64,000 nucleotides of DNA from Candidatus Edwardsbacteria bacterium (GCA_018821925.1 JAHJLF010000072.1:1-64000), one strand, 5' to 3'; shown: positions 28,813 through 38,004, counted from the first letter of the stretch. Numbers and translations are program-made. The notes: generated by a model not told the origin, from the sequence alone.

Positions 28813-29067
28813 ATGATATATTTAGGCATTCGTTTTGCAGGGAATAAATATGTTGTTCATCCTACGACCGAACAGGCTTTTTTAAATTCAAAAGGGAAGA
28901 ACGAGGAAAATATCTGGTACTATACTTCGGAGAAAGCCATCGATGAGTTTGCTATAGCCGGGACATTTGGAACCTATGATGAACAACAGACGGCAAAAGA
29001 TGCAATACTTGCCGTAGATCCAAATGCTCAAAAAGTTTATGTTCCCCCCAAGCCACCAGATTTATAG
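28813..29067 (+). CDS. Small hypothetical protein downstream of TPR protein
   Basis: 84 residues, MIYLGIRFAGNKYVV... ending KVYVPPKPPDL. ATG 28813 is chosen because AAAGGAGGTGA (28797-28807), a full anti-anti-SD match, ends five bases before; the in-frame GTG at 28804 lies inside that site. No membrane segment, signal peptide or known motif was seen. It ends with a Pro-rich tail. It is tightly coupled to the TPR gene and followed by a strong terminator, so the two form a transcription unit. Function unknown. Confidence 0.65.
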   Translation: MIYLGIRFAGNKYVVHPTTEQAFLNSKGKNEENIWYYTSEKAIDEFAIAGTFGTYDEQQTAKDAILAVDPNAQKVYVPPKPPDL

Positions 29068-29075
29068 TAAATATT

Positions 29076-29104
29076 AAGGGCGCCCTGATAAACAGGGCGC
29101 CCTT
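29076..29104 (+). terminator. Rho-independent terminator
   Basis: Twelve-base-pair stem AAGGGCGCCCTG / CAGGGCGCCCTT with an ATAAA loop, then TT, just after the small gene. Confidence 0.85.
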
Positions 29105-29165
29105 TTGGTTAGACAAGTGGTTTTTTAATGCATATACCCACCCTTTCGGCCAATTTAATTTTATC

Positions 29166-29195
29166 TTGACATCATCCACTCTTTAATGATATCCT
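29166..29195 (+). promoter_or_regulatory. Putative promoter of gcvPB
   Basis: TTGACA (29166-29171), an 18-base spacer and TATCCT (29190-29195), about 40 bases before the gcvPB start. Confidence 0.5.
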
Positions 29196-29233
29196 ATGCT
29201 GTTATGCTACAACACATTGTTTAAAGGACTCCC

Positions 29234-30721
29234 ATGATCGAGAAGAGTATTTTTGAACTATCGGCGGCTGGGCGAAAAGGACACCCTTTGCCGGCCTGCG
29301 ATGTGCCCGTTAAGCCCTTGAACAAACTGATCCCCGAGAAATATATCAGAAGCGATCTGTCCGGCCTGCCCCAGGTCTCGGAGATAGATGTGATGCGCCA
29401 CTTCGTCAGGCTGTCCACTCTGAACCACCATGTGGACAAGGGTTTTTACCCGCTGGGCTCCTGCACCATGAAATACAATCCCAAGATTAACGAGGATATG
29501 TCCCGCTTGCCCGGCTTCACCGGACTGCATCCCTTGCAGGATGAGACAGACATACAGGGCGCGTTGAAGCTGATGAACGAACTGGGCGATCAATTGTGCC
29601 GGATCGCCGGGCTGGACGCCATCACTCTGCAGCCGGTGGCCGGGGCCCACGGCGAGCTGACCGCCCTGATGATGATCCGGGCCTATCACACCAAGAACGG
29701 AAATCCCCGCAGCAAGATACTGATCCCCGATTCGGCCCACGGCACCAACCCGGCCTCGGCCACCCTCTGCGGCTACCAGGCAGTCCAGATAAAATCCAAC
29801 GCCCAGGGGCTGTTGGATCCCGAGGATCTGAAAGCCCACCTGGACGGCGAGGTGGCGGCCCTGATGCTGACCAACCCCAACACCCTGGGACTGTTTGAGA
29901 AGAACATCTGCACCCTCACCAAGATGGTGCACGACATAGGCGGGCTGGTGTTCATGGATGGCGCCAACCTCAACGCCCTGATGGGCATCGTCCGGCCCGG
30001 CGACATGGGTATCGACGCCATGCACTTTAACCTGCACAAGACCTTCGCCACGCCCCACGGCGGCGGCGGCCCTGGCGGGGGCGGGGTGGCGGTCAAAAAG
30101 ATACTGGAGCCCTTCCTGCCGTCGCCGGTCATCAAGGGCCGGCAGGAGCCCCAGGAGAGCGAGAAGGGACTCAAGGGTGCAGAGTATTATCTTGACTACA
30201 ATCGTCCCGAAAGCATTGGGAAGGTTCACTCGTTTTTCGGAAACTTCCTGGTAATGGTCAAGGCCTACACTTACCTGCGGATGCTGGGGCCCGAAGGGGT
30301 CAGGGCCGTCTCGGAAAATGCCATCATCAATGCCAATTACATCATGCGGTCTTTAGAAGGCATTTATGATCTGCCCTACAAGGCCCACTGCAAACACGAA
30401 TGCGTCTTCTCCGGAGTCAAGTTCCGTGAGAAGGGCATCAAGACCCTGGATATCGCCAAGCGGCTGCTGGATTACGGCTATCACGCCCCGACCATATATT
30501 TCCCGCTGATCGTGCCCGAGGCCATCATGATCGAGCCCACCGAGACCGAGAGCAAGGAGACGCTGGATGCCTTCATCGACACTATGAAGAAGATAGCAGA
30601 AGAGATAGAGAAAACTCCCGAGATAGTGAAGAGTGCCCCCAACAATACGCCCATCGGCCGGCTGGACGACGTCAAGGCGGTGAAGGAGCCGAAGCTGACG
30701 TGGGGCGGCACCTGTGGTTGA
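29234..30721 (+). CDS. gcvPB: Glycine dehydrogenase (decarboxylating) subunit 2
   Basis: 495 residues, the normal length of the beta half of the split P-protein. KGFYPLGSCTMKYNPKIN, QPVAGAHGELTALMMIRAYH, DSAHGTNPASATLCGY and the PLP lysine in HFNLHKTFATPHGGGGPGGG (lysine near residue 269) are diagnostic. It decarboxylates glycine and hands the aminomethyl group to lipoylated H-protein. gcvPA, gcvH and gcvT are not in the window. A LipM-like lipoate-attachment gene occurs at 41411. AAAGGA precedes the ATG. Confidence 0.96.
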   Translation: MIEKSIFELSAAGRKGHPLPACDVPVKPLNKLIPEKYIRSDLSGLPQVSEIDVMRHFVRLSTLNHHVDKGFYPLGSCTMKYNPKINEDMSRLPGFTGLHPLQDETDIQGALKLMNELGDQLCRIAGLDAITLQPVAGAHGELTALMMIRAYHTKNGNPRSKILIPDSAHGTNPASATLCGYQAVQIKSNAQGLLDPEDLKAHLDGEVAALMLTNPNTLGLFEKNICTLTKMVHDIGGLVFMDGANLNALMGIVRPGDMGIDAMHFNLHKTFATPHGGGGPGGGGVAVKKILEPFLPSPVIKGRQEPQESEKGLKGAEYYLDYNRPESIGKVHSFFGNFLVMVKAYTYLRMLGPEGVRAVSENAIINANYIMRSLEGIYDLPYKAHCKHECVFSGVKFREKGIKTLDIAKRLLDYGYHAPTIYFPLIVPEAIMIEPTETESKETLDAFIDTMKKIAEEIEKTPEIVKSAPNNTPIGRLDDVKAVKEPKLTWGGTCG

Positions 30722-30841
30722 ACCCTCCACTTCGAAAGATTAACGGGGGCCATTCTCAGTGCAGGCTCTGCCCTCCCCCAATGGTAGAGAGTAAATATTT
30801 TTTGGAATGGTTTCAAACTGTTAACAAACGGAGGTGCGGCC

Positions 30842-32287
30842 ATGAAAAAAATCTATTCCTTGATCACGATACTATTTTACATCTTTCTGTCATTGTCGGC
30901 CAACGCCGGCGAGATTTCGTTCGCTCCCTATATAGCCATTCCGACAGGGTCGTATCCCGAAGTGGTTGCGATAGGTGATGTAAATAACGATGGCCGTAAT
31001 GATGTGGTGCTGGGGACATCATACGGCGCAGATACTTTGAATGATTATAAGTTGTTCGTTTTTATCCAAGCTGTTGAAGGCACATTGAATCAGCCAGAAA
31101 TCTATGATGCTGGTTTCGTGACATCAATAGATGTTGGAGATTTAAATAACGACGGTCGCAATGATGTCGTTGTTGGGTTCGATGATTCAATAGGTGTTTT
31201 TTTGCAAGATACAACCTCACAGCTTCAACCGAAAATATGTTATTATTCTGGCAGCGGCGTGAATGGCATTACCACCGGTGATTTCAACAGTGACGGGCTA
31301 AAGGATATTGCTGCCAGTCACTTCGATGATGATTTTATTCGGGTATTCTACCAACAAGCGAGTGGTGTTTTTGACTCGAGCCGGACCTATGCCGCACATT
31401 CGGAATCGTGGCATGGTATTAACGCCGGGGATGTCAACAATGACGGCCGCGACGACGTCTTATTCATGATGGGCCGTTATAATAATAACAATTTCTTGAT
31501 TTTTCTTCAGGATTCAATCGGTCAGTTGGATTCACCGATGAATTATGGGATGGGTGATACAACGGCATGGGGCACGGCCATCGGGGACGTGAACAACGAC
31601 GGTCGCAATGATGTCGTGTTATCCTTTGGGGGAAATATGCCTACTTCTGGGGTGGCGGTATGGACGCAGGATACTCTCAATTCTTTGCAGAATTTACCGA
31701 CATGCTATCCTTGTTATGATTGTGCAGAACCGGTGGGGATAGCCGATTTTGACATGGATGGACGAAATGATGTTGTCGTGGCCAACGGGGGATGGAACGC
31801 GGTAAGCGTTTATTGGCAGAATGAAGCAGGCACACTTGCACCATACGACACCGTTTACGTGCCCTATGCTAGTCATTACCAGTCTCAAGGGCTGTCGTGT
31901 GGTGATATCAACAGTGATGGTAAGCCGGATGTTGTGTTAGCGGATTACAACCATGGATTAGTTGTTCTCTACAACACCAGCACCACCGGGGTTTCTGATT
32001 CGCATTGGGAACCAACAGAGTTTAAAGTTGAAAGTTTAAAGTTGAATGTGGCTGGCAATAAAATAAGTTACCAGTTGCCGCAAGGTGGGGTTGCATCCTT
32101 AAAGATTTATAACTTGCTGGGGCAGGAAGTGCGGACGCTGGTGAACGAGTTTAAAAGTTCCGGAGTTTACAATTTACAGTGGAATGGCCGGGATGCCGGA
32201 AACCGCAAAGTGGCCAGTGGGGTTTACCTGGTCAAACTTGAATCCCAGGGGCAGACGGCAATCGGGAAAATGTTGATAGTACGGTGA
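30842..32287 (+). CDS. Secreted FG-GAP/VCBS seven-bladed protein with T9SS-like tail
   Basis: 481 residues. Signal peptide residues 1-22. Seven FG-GAP-type units follow, each with a calcium-loop such as GDVNNDGRNDVV, GDLNNDGRNDVV, GDFNSDGLKDIA, ADFDMDGRNDVV and GDINSDGKPDVV, which should close a seven-bladed propeller. The tail from about residue 400 (KISYQLPQGGVASLKIYNLL, SGVYLVKLESQG, ending GKMLIVR) is a T9SS type A-like domain. It is likely secreted or surface bound. The linker FKVESLKLNV is encoded by a dispersed AAAGTTGAAAGTTTAAAG-type repeat. GGAGGTG precedes the start. Ligand unknown. Confidence 0.85.
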   Translation: MKKIYSLITILFYIFLSLSANAGEISFAPYIAIPTGSYPEVVAIGDVNNDGRNDVVLGTSYGADTLNDYKLFVFIQAVEGTLNQPEIYDAGFVTSIDVGDLNNDGRNDVVVGFDDSIGVFLQDTTSQLQPKICYYSGSGVNGITTGDFNSDGLKDIAASHFDDDFIRVFYQQASGVFDSSRTYAAHSESWHGINAGDVNNDGRDDVLFMMGRYNNNNFLIFLQDSIGQLDSPMNYGMGDTTAWGTAIGDVNNDGRNDVVLSFGGNMPTSGVAVWTQDTLNSLQNLPTCYPCYDCAEPVGIADFDMDGRNDVVVANGGWNAVSVYWQNEAGTLAPYDTVYVPYASHYQSQGLSCGDINSDGKPDVVLADYNHGLVVLYNTSTTGVSDSHWEPTEFKVESLKLNVAGNKISYQLPQGGVASLKIYNLLGQEVRTLVNEFKSSGVYNLQWNGRDAGNRKVASGVYLVKLESQGQTAIGKMLIVR

Positions 32288-32352
32288 CACACCCCTAACC
32301 CCTCTTGTTAGAGGGGAATAACACACCCCTAACCCCTCTTAATTAGAGGGGA
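32288..32352 (+). repeat. Two direct copies of a family A palindrome
   Basis: CACACCCCTAACCCCTCTTG (from 32288) and CACACCCCTAACCCCTCTTA (from 32322), each closed by TTAGAGGGGA to make a short hairpin. Either may serve as terminator for the FG-GAP gene. Confidence 0.7.
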
Positions 32353-32387
32353 AGTTTAAGCATCAATATTTTGTTATAAAAATCATC

Positions 32388-32786
32388 ATGACAAATTCCT
32401 CCATCTCCGATCTAGGCGAGGTCAGCCCGGAACGGGCCAAAGAACTGCTGGCCAAGATAGCCAACCAGGTGGTCAAACGAAAACTGTCGGTGCCGGCCAT
32501 CATGTTCATCGAGTCGGTAAAGCCATTGTCCTTTGTGGGCAGCCAGGTGCTGATCTTCATGCAGCCCATCGTTCAGGCCTTTTTTAACCGCAAGGAATAC
32601 GACGAATTCGCGGTGCTGATGGAGGATCGGGATAACGTGGAGCTGCTGCTGCAGGAGATCGAACGGCAGGAGGCCGAGTGGCAGGCCCGGGAGAAGGCGG
32701 AGAGAGTAGAAGCTAAGAAACAGAGAAAAGCGGAGGGCAAGAAGACCTGGTGGGAGACGATAAAAAATAAGTTTGGTATAAAGTAG
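32388..32786 (+). CDS. Hypothetical protein with charged C-terminal helix
   Basis: 132 residues. Residues 20-80 form a compact predicted helical region (AKELLAKIANQVVKRKLSVP, GSQVLIFMQPIVQAFFNRKE), and residues 85-125 are a highly charged likely coiled coil (EIERQEAEWQAREKAERVEA). No signal peptide; the short hydrophobic patch is marginal for a membrane anchor. I do not recognise the family. It stands alone between repeat-rich gaps upstream of the MutL-like gene; base composition is like the host. No Shine-Dalgarno seen. Confidence 0.7.
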   Translation: MTNSSISDLGEVSPERAKELLAKIANQVVKRKLSVPAIMFIESVKPLSFVGSQVLIFMQPIVQAFFNRKEYDEFAVLMEDRDNVELLLQEIERQEAEWQAREKAERVEAKKQRKAEGKKTWWETIKNKFGIK

Positions 32787-33016
32787 GAGCGAAAGGCCCT
32801 GCGCCCGAAACCGACCCCTCCCCGCCATTAGCAGGCAGTCCATATAGGCGGGCAGGCCTACCCTCTCCGATGCGGAGAGGGAAACGTGCTAAATAAAAAA
32901 TCTGTGTTTATCCGTGTCCAATTAGGTCCTTGGATTCCTGCCGTTGCAGGAATGACAGGTTAGCCGGTAAAAATAAAAACAAAACATAATCTATGTAACC
33001 CATTAGGAGACTCATA
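32787..33016 (+). repeat. Repeat-rich gap before the MutL-like gene
   Basis: Family A-like palindrome sequence at about 32804-32882 (CCCTCTCCGATGCGGAGAGG core) and a palindrome GGATTCCTGCCGTTGCAGGA followed by ATGAC at 32932-32956. AGGAGA before 33017 is the ribosome site of the next gene. Confidence 0.6.
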
Positions 33017-34837
33017 ATGGCAGTTGATCCCAACAAATTGAAAGTGATCCTGGTCACCGACTGCGGCAGCACCACCACTAAGGCGATCCTGATCGAATAC
33101 AAAAACGGCGAATACCGCCAGACCACCCGGGGCGAAGCGCCCACCACAGTGGAGAAGCCCTTTGAGGATGTGACCAAGGGGGTTCTCAACTCGGTGCGTG
33201 AGCTGGAGGAGCTATCGGGCCGCAAGATCCTCAACGGTGACGACATCATCACCCCGGCCGACGGCATGACCGGCGTGGATATCTATATGTCCACCTCCTC
33301 GGCCGGCGGCGGCCTGCAGATGATGGTGGCCGGAGTGGTCAAATCCATGACCGGCGAATCGGCCGCCCGGGCCGCCCTGGGAGCCGGGGCCATCGTGATG
33401 GACGTGCTGGCCTCCAACGACGGCCGCCTGCCGCACCAGCGGATCGAGCGGATCCGCCACCTGCGTCCGGACATGATCCTTCTGTCCGGCGGCATCGACG
33501 GCGGGACCATTACCCACGTGGCCGAGATGGCCGAGCTGATCGCCGCGGCCGACCCCAAGCCCCGCTTCGGCACCAGCTACCGCCTGCCGGTGATCTATGC
33601 CGGAAACAAGGACGCCCGGGAGATCATCACCAAGACCCTGGAGTCCAAGACCGCCCTGCTGATCAAGGACAACCTGCGGCCGGTGCTGGAGCGCGAGAAC
33701 CTGACCCCGGCCCGCGACGCCATTCACGACGTCTTCATGGAGCACGTAATGGCCCACGCCCCGGGATATAAAAAACTAATGGCCATGGCCCATGAGGTCC
33801 CCATTATGCCCACCCCCGGCGCGGTGGGGCTGATGATCCAATCCCTGGCCAAGGCCGAGCATATTGCCGCCGTGGGGGTCGACATCGGCGGGGCCACCAC
33901 CGATGTCTTCTCGGTGTTCTTCGACAAGGGGACCGACAGCGACGTCTTCAACCGCACCGTCTCGGCCAACCTGGGCATGAGCTACTCCATCTCCAACGTG
34001 CTGGCCGAGGCCGGCATCGCCAACATCATGCGCTGGGTGCCGTTCGAGATGGACGAGGCCGAGGTGCGGAACCGGATCCGCAACAAGATGATCCGGCCCA
34101 CCACCATCCCCCAGACCCAGGAGGAGCTGCAGATAGAGCAGGCCATCTCCCGCGAGGCCCTAAGGCTGGCCTTCGTCCAGCACAAGAGCATGGCGGTGGG
34201 GCTCAAGGGCGTCCAGCAGGAGCGGACCATCTCCGACGCCTTCGAACAGACCGGCTCGGGCGAGACCCTGATCAACATGATGGACCTGAAGATCCTGATC
34301 GGCTCCGGCGGGGTGCTGTCGCATGCCCCGCGCCGGGTGCAGTCGGCCCTGATGATGATCGACGCCTTCCAGCCCGAAGGCATTACCACCATGGCGGTGG
34401 ATTCCATCTTCATGGCCCCGCATCTGGGAATTTTATCAACCGTGCATGCCGCTGCCGCCAACGAGGTCTTTCTTAAAGATTGCCTGGTGCGCCTGGGCTC
34501 CTGCATCTGCCCCACCGGCCACGGCAAGGAGGGCCAGCCATGCCTTACCGTCAAGTTCGCTAAGGCCGACGGCACCAAGGTGGAGGAGAACATCAAAGTG
34601 GGACAGATGAAACATCTAATGCTGGAAGAGAACGTCAAGGCCATGGTGGTTCCGGCCAAGGGCTTCGATATCGGAGCCGGCAAGGGCAAGGAGATGGAGG
34701 TTGCTTTGGAGGGCGGGACAGTGGGGCTTATTATAGACGGCCGGGGCCGGCCGCTGGTCATCCCCGAGGACAAGAAGGAGAGGGTGCGCAAGCTAACCGA
34801 ATGGAACCAGGCCCTGGGGGTCTACCCTAGTAAGTAA
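33017..34837 (+). CDS. MutL/GlmL-family ASKHA ATPase-like protein
   Basis: 606 residues. The first phosphate-binding loop VTDCGSTTTKAILIE sits at residues 13-27, and a second, GVDIGGATTDVFSVF, near 288-302: the actin/Hsp70/sugar-kinase nucleotide site. The family is named after GlmL/MutL, found beside glutamate mutase and thought to act as chaperone or reactivase for it. No glutamate mutase genes occur here. Instead the next genes encode a barrel-sandwich protein and membrane proteins, so the protein may serve another machine. It is probably cotranscribed with the gene at 34921, 83 bases on. AGGAGA precedes the start. Confidence 0.8.
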   Translation: MAVDPNKLKVILVTDCGSTTTKAILIEYKNGEYRQTTRGEAPTTVEKPFEDVTKGVLNSVRELEELSGRKILNGDDIITPADGMTGVDIYMSTSSAGGGLQMMVAGVVKSMTGESAARAALGAGAIVMDVLASNDGRLPHQRIERIRHLRPDMILLSGGIDGGTITHVAEMAELIAAADPKPRFGTSYRLPVIYAGNKDAREIITKTLESKTALLIKDNLRPVLERENLTPARDAIHDVFMEHVMAHAPGYKKLMAMAHEVPIMPTPGAVGLMIQSLAKAEHIAAVGVDIGGATTDVFSVFFDKGTDSDVFNRTVSANLGMSYSISNVLAEAGIANIMRWVPFEMDEAEVRNRIRNKMIRPTTIPQTQEELQIEQAISREALRLAFVQHKSMAVGLKGVQQERTISDAFEQTGSGETLINMMDLKILIGSGGVLSHAPRRVQSALMMIDAFQPEGITTMAVDSIFMAPHLGILSTVHAAAANEVFLKDCLVRLGSCICPTGHGKEGQPCLTVKFAKADGTKVEENIKVGQMKHLMLEENVKAMVVPAKGFDIGAGKGKEMEVALEGGTVGLIIDGRGRPLVIPEDKKERVRKLTEWNQALGVYPSK

Positions 34838-34920
34838 AAAGTTTAAAGTTCAAAGCTTAAAGCTTTTTGTCATTTAAATTAGCAAACAGGAAACCAGAAA
34901 TTCAAAACAGGAAATATACG

Positions 34921-36042
34921 ATGGCACATGCATATACTCCGGGACTGAAGGTAACCGAGAAGACCCTGATCAAAAAAGACCGCCGCCTTCCCCTGAAAGG
35001 CCAGGTGATCGTCAAGAAGGGCGACAAGGTAGGCTCCGACCAGATAGTAGCCAGGACCGAACTGCCGGGCAACGTCCAGCCGGTCAACGTCTCCGGCCTT
35101 TTGGGTCTGCTGGCCGAGGACGTGCCCTCCCACATGCTCAAAAAGATCGGCGACCCGGTGGCCAAGGATGAGACCATCGCCGAGAGCAAGGGATTCTTCG
35201 GGCTGTTCAAGAGCAGCTGCAAAGCCCCGGTGGCCGGGACCCTGGAGTCCGTCTCCAGCATCACCGGGCAGGTGATCCTGCGGGAGCCCCCCATGCCGGT
35301 CCAGATCAAGGCCTACATTGACGGGCAGGTGACCGAGGTCAGCGAGGCCGAGGGGGCCACCGTGGAGGCTTTCGGCAGTTTCATCCAGGGCATCTTCGGA
35401 GTGGGCGGGGAGACCAACGGCGAGATCAAGGTGGTGGCGGCTGATCCCTCCCAGGAGCTGACCATCGAGATGCTGACCCCCGATTGCCAGGGCAAGGTGG
35501 TGGTGGGCGGCTCGCTGATCAAATACGACGCCCTGAAGAAGGCGGCCGAGGTAAGAGTCAAAGCGGTGGTGGTGGGCGGCATTGACGACGCCGATCTGAA
35601 GAAACTGATGGGATACGACATCGGGGTGGCCATCACCGGACATGAGGATGTGGGGCTGACCCTGGTGGTCACCGAGGGCTTCGGCCAGATGAGCATGGCT
35701 GGCAAGACCTTCAAACTTCTGAAGTCCAAAGAGGGGCTAAAGGCCTCGGTCAACGGGGCCACCCAGATCCGGGCCGGCGTGATGCGTCCCGAAGTGATCA
35801 TTCCGCTAAGCAGCCAGGATGTCGGCAGCGAGGCCGTCAAGGAGGCCGGCGGTATGGAGATCGGTAGCGCCATCCGGGTGATCCGCCAGCCCTACTTCGG
35901 CAAGATCGGCAAGGTGTCGGCCCTGCCCCACGAGCTGCAGCAATTGGAATCCGAAAGCCACGCCCGGGTGCTGGAGGTAACTTTCGAGGACGGCGCCAAG
36001 GCGGTGGTCCCCCGGGCCAATGTGGAGCTGATCGAAGACTGA
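34921..36042 (+). CDS. Barrel-sandwich / KOW-like protein partner of MutL-like ATPase
   Basis: 373 residues from ATG 34921, the first ATG in frame, with AGGAAA upstream. Residues 1-150 contain two biotinyl/RnfC-like barrel-sandwich strand patterns (PLKGQVIVKKGDKVGSDQIV and CKAPVAGTLESVSSITGQVI). The middle (GKVVVGGSLIKYDALKKAAE, KAVVVGGIDDADLKKLMGYD) looks like an alpha/beta domain. The C-terminus has IRVIRQPYFGKIGKVSALPH and VLEVTFEDGAKAVVPRANVE, close in pattern to a KOW motif. No signal peptide or membrane segment, so presumably cytoplasmic. Function unknown; the stable pairing with the ASKHA protein suggests a shared complex. Confidence 0.68.
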   Translation: MAHAYTPGLKVTEKTLIKKDRRLPLKGQVIVKKGDKVGSDQIVARTELPGNVQPVNVSGLLGLLAEDVPSHMLKKIGDPVAKDETIAESKGFFGLFKSSCKAPVAGTLESVSSITGQVILREPPMPVQIKAYIDGQVTEVSEAEGATVEAFGSFIQGIFGVGGETNGEIKVVAADPSQELTIEMLTPDCQGKVVVGGSLIKYDALKKAAEVRVKAVVVGGIDDADLKKLMGYDIGVAITGHEDVGLTLVVTEGFGQMSMAGKTFKLLKSKEGLKASVNGATQIRAGVMRPEVIIPLSSQDVGSEAVKEAGGMEIGSAIRVIRQPYFGKIGKVSALPHELQQLESESHARVLEVTFEDGAKAVVPRANVELIED

Positions 36043-36073
36043 TCCGGCTTGATCAGATAAAATTACAATAATG

Positions 36074-36117
36074 AAATCATGTCCGGGGAGATTTACATCG
36101 AACCGGGCATGATTTTT
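36074..36117 (+). terminator. Hairpin with T-run after the barrel-sandwich gene
   Basis: AAATCATGTCCGG (36074-36086) pairs with CCGGGCATGATTT (36103-36115), one G-T pair, loop of 16 bases, then TTTTT overlapping. It would separate the 33017-36042 pair from the membrane genes, at least partly. Confidence 0.65.
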
Positions 36118-36143
36118 CAACCATCATCAGACGAGGGGCCGAT

Positions 36144-37328
36144 ATGCAATTAAAAATCACGATATTGACATTATTGGTGCTGTCCGCCGGGCCATCCTTC
36201 TCAGAAGCTGTTTCCGCTTATGATCCGCCTCCCCAAAATTTTTATGTGGAAAATATAAAAGCGGAGGATGTTCCCAATGATGCCGGGGGTGAACTCAAGG
36301 TAAGCTGGACCCTGCCGGCCGACCAGGGTCCGGAGATATTGGTGCTGCGATTACTGAGGGCCGAGATCCCGGAAGGTCCGTTCTCCCAGATCATCGAAAT
36401 GGCTCCCGGGATCAGCGAGTATTCGGACCAGGGACTGGCTAACGGGAAAAAATATTTTTACCGGATAGATGCGGTCACCGATGCCGGGGTGTTTCCTTCC
36501 CGGGTCAGCGATCCGGCGGTTCCTCGGGCTTCATGGTTCAACTCCCAGCGGGTCAGCCTGCTGATAGCTTTGGCCCTCTTTACCGGATTGGTGCTGTTCT
36601 TCATCTGGCGGGCCAGAAAGGGAGACTCGCTGTTCGTCAGGAAGATAACCGGGCTGTCGGCGGTGGACGAGGCCATCGGCCGGGCCACCGAGATGGGGCG
36701 CCCCATCCTGTATCTGCCATCGGGAGGGCTGTCGGCGGTGTCCGACATCCAGACCCTGGCCAGTCTGGTGATACTGGGCCAGGTGGCCGAGAAGGCCGCC
36801 GAGTATGAGACCCCACTGCTGGTGCCCTGTTCCGATCCCTTGGTGATGACCCTGGCTCAGGAGATCGTCAAGGCCAGCTACATGAACGCCGGACGCCCCG
36901 ACGCCTACCGGGCCGAGAATATCCGCTATTTGACCAACGAGCAGTTCGCCTATACCGCCGGAGTTGACGGCATCATGATTCGTGAGAAACCGGCGGCCAA
37001 TTTCATGATCGGCACTTTTTACGCCGAATCCCTGATCCTGGCCGAGACCGGCTATGCCACCGGGGCCATCCAGATCGCCGGCACCGCCATGATCACCCAG
37101 CTGCCGTTCTTCGTGGCGGCCTGCGATTACACTCTTATCGGCGAGGAGATCTACGCCGCCTCGGCCTACCTGTCAAAGGAGCCGGTGCTGATGGGCACCA
37201 TCAAGGCCCAGGACTGGGGCAAGGCCATCGCCATCGGACTGATTATCATAGGGGTAATCATGGAGACCCTGGCCCTGAAATATCCCCGGCTTCACTTTTT
37301 CGTCAGCCAATGGCTGTCATCGCAGTAA
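36144..37328 (+). CDS. FN3 plus DUF6754-like membrane protein
   Basis: 394 residues. Signal peptide (about residues 1-22), then a fibronectin type III-like domain (about 30-130: LKVSWTLPADQGPEILVLRL, YSDQGLANGKKYFYRIDAVT), a membrane segment (about 135-153, VSLLIALALFTGLVLFFIW), a cytoplasmic alpha/beta domain (about 165-360: VDEAIGRATEMGRPILYLPS, ASLVILGQVAEKAAEYETPL, YAESLILAETGYATGAIQIA) and a last membrane segment (IAIGLIIIGVIMETLALKY). The cytoplasmic part resembles what is called DUF6754; this name is from memory and not checked. Function unknown. It heads a run of membrane-protein genes. Confidence 0.7.
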   Translation: MQLKITILTLLVLSAGPSFSEAVSAYDPPPQNFYVENIKAEDVPNDAGGELKVSWTLPADQGPEILVLRLLRAEIPEGPFSQIIEMAPGISEYSDQGLANGKKYFYRIDAVTDAGVFPSRVSDPAVPRASWFNSQRVSLLIALALFTGLVLFFIWRARKGDSLFVRKITGLSAVDEAIGRATEMGRPILYLPSGGLSAVSDIQTLASLVILGQVAEKAAEYETPLLVPCSDPLVMTLAQEIVKASYMNAGRPDAYRAENIRYLTNEQFAYTAGVDGIMIREKPAANFMIGTFYAESLILAETGYATGAIQIAGTAMITQLPFFVAACDYTLIGEEIYAASAYLSKEPVLMGTIKAQDWGKAIAIGLIIIGVIMETLALKYPRLHFFVSQWLSSQ

Positions 37329-37341
37329 GGAGATCACAAAA

Positions 37342-38003
37342 ATGAAAAAAACACTGCCTTTGATAATTACCTTCCTGGCCGGCTTCTACATGATACTGGC
37401 TTTCTTTGTGCCGCACAAGGCCATCGCGGTGTCGGCCCAGGAGATGCAGTCCTGGGAGATCATCATCGTGGCCTTCACTCTGGTGCTGGGCATCGGCAAC
37501 CTGATCCAGGTGCACGCCGTGAAGATCCACCGCCAAAAAAGCGGCTGGTATTACAGCGTGGTGCTGCTGATCTGCCTGGGGGCCATGATGGTGATCGGGC
37601 TGTTCTGGGGCATCAATGAGGGCACGGTCTACTACTGGCTCTACGATAACGTAATGGCGCCCTTATCGGCCGCCATGTTCTCGTTGCTGGCCTTCTTCAT
37701 CGCCTCGGCCGCCTACCGGCTTTTCGGGCCCGTAACAAAGAGGCCACCCTGCTGCTGGTGGCCGCCACCATCATCATGATCGGACGGGTGCCGCTGGGCA
37801 ACGTGATCTGGCAGCACCTTCCCTGGCTGGGGGCCAAATTTCCCAATGCCCTGGAAGTGCTGACCCAGTGGATAATGGACATCCCCAACGCCGCCGGCCA
37901 GCGGGGCATCAAAATCGGGGCGGCCCTGGGCGCGGTGTCCATGGCCCTGCGGATGCTGTTGGGCATCGAACGGTCATACCTGACCACCGGGGGAGGAAAT
38001 TAA
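37342..38003 (+). CDS. Polytopic membrane protein, split by a one-base frameshift
   Basis: Two overlapping frames make one protein. Frame 1 (from ATG 37342) encodes hydrophobic segments (TLPLIITFLAGFYMILAFFV, IVAFTLVLGIGNLIQVHAVK, VVLLICLGAMMVIGLFWGI, AMFSLLAFFIASAAYR) and then turns into a Pro/Cys/Trp-rich nonsense tail. Frame 2 continues with FRARNKEATLLLVAATIIMI, then GLGAV-like membrane segments to LTTGGGN. One missing G near 37717-37720 (TACCGGCTTTT) accounts for the change; with it the product is about 220 residues with six or so membrane segments. Sequencing error, recent pseudogene or frameshifting are all possible. It lies between the DUF6754-like gene and another membrane gene. Confidence 0.72.
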
Positions 38004-38004
38004 G

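Noticed and set aside
33017-34837. DNA mismatch repair MutL
   Set aside because: The name coincides only; motifs are those of the glutamate mutase-associated ASKHA family, not GHKL ATPases.
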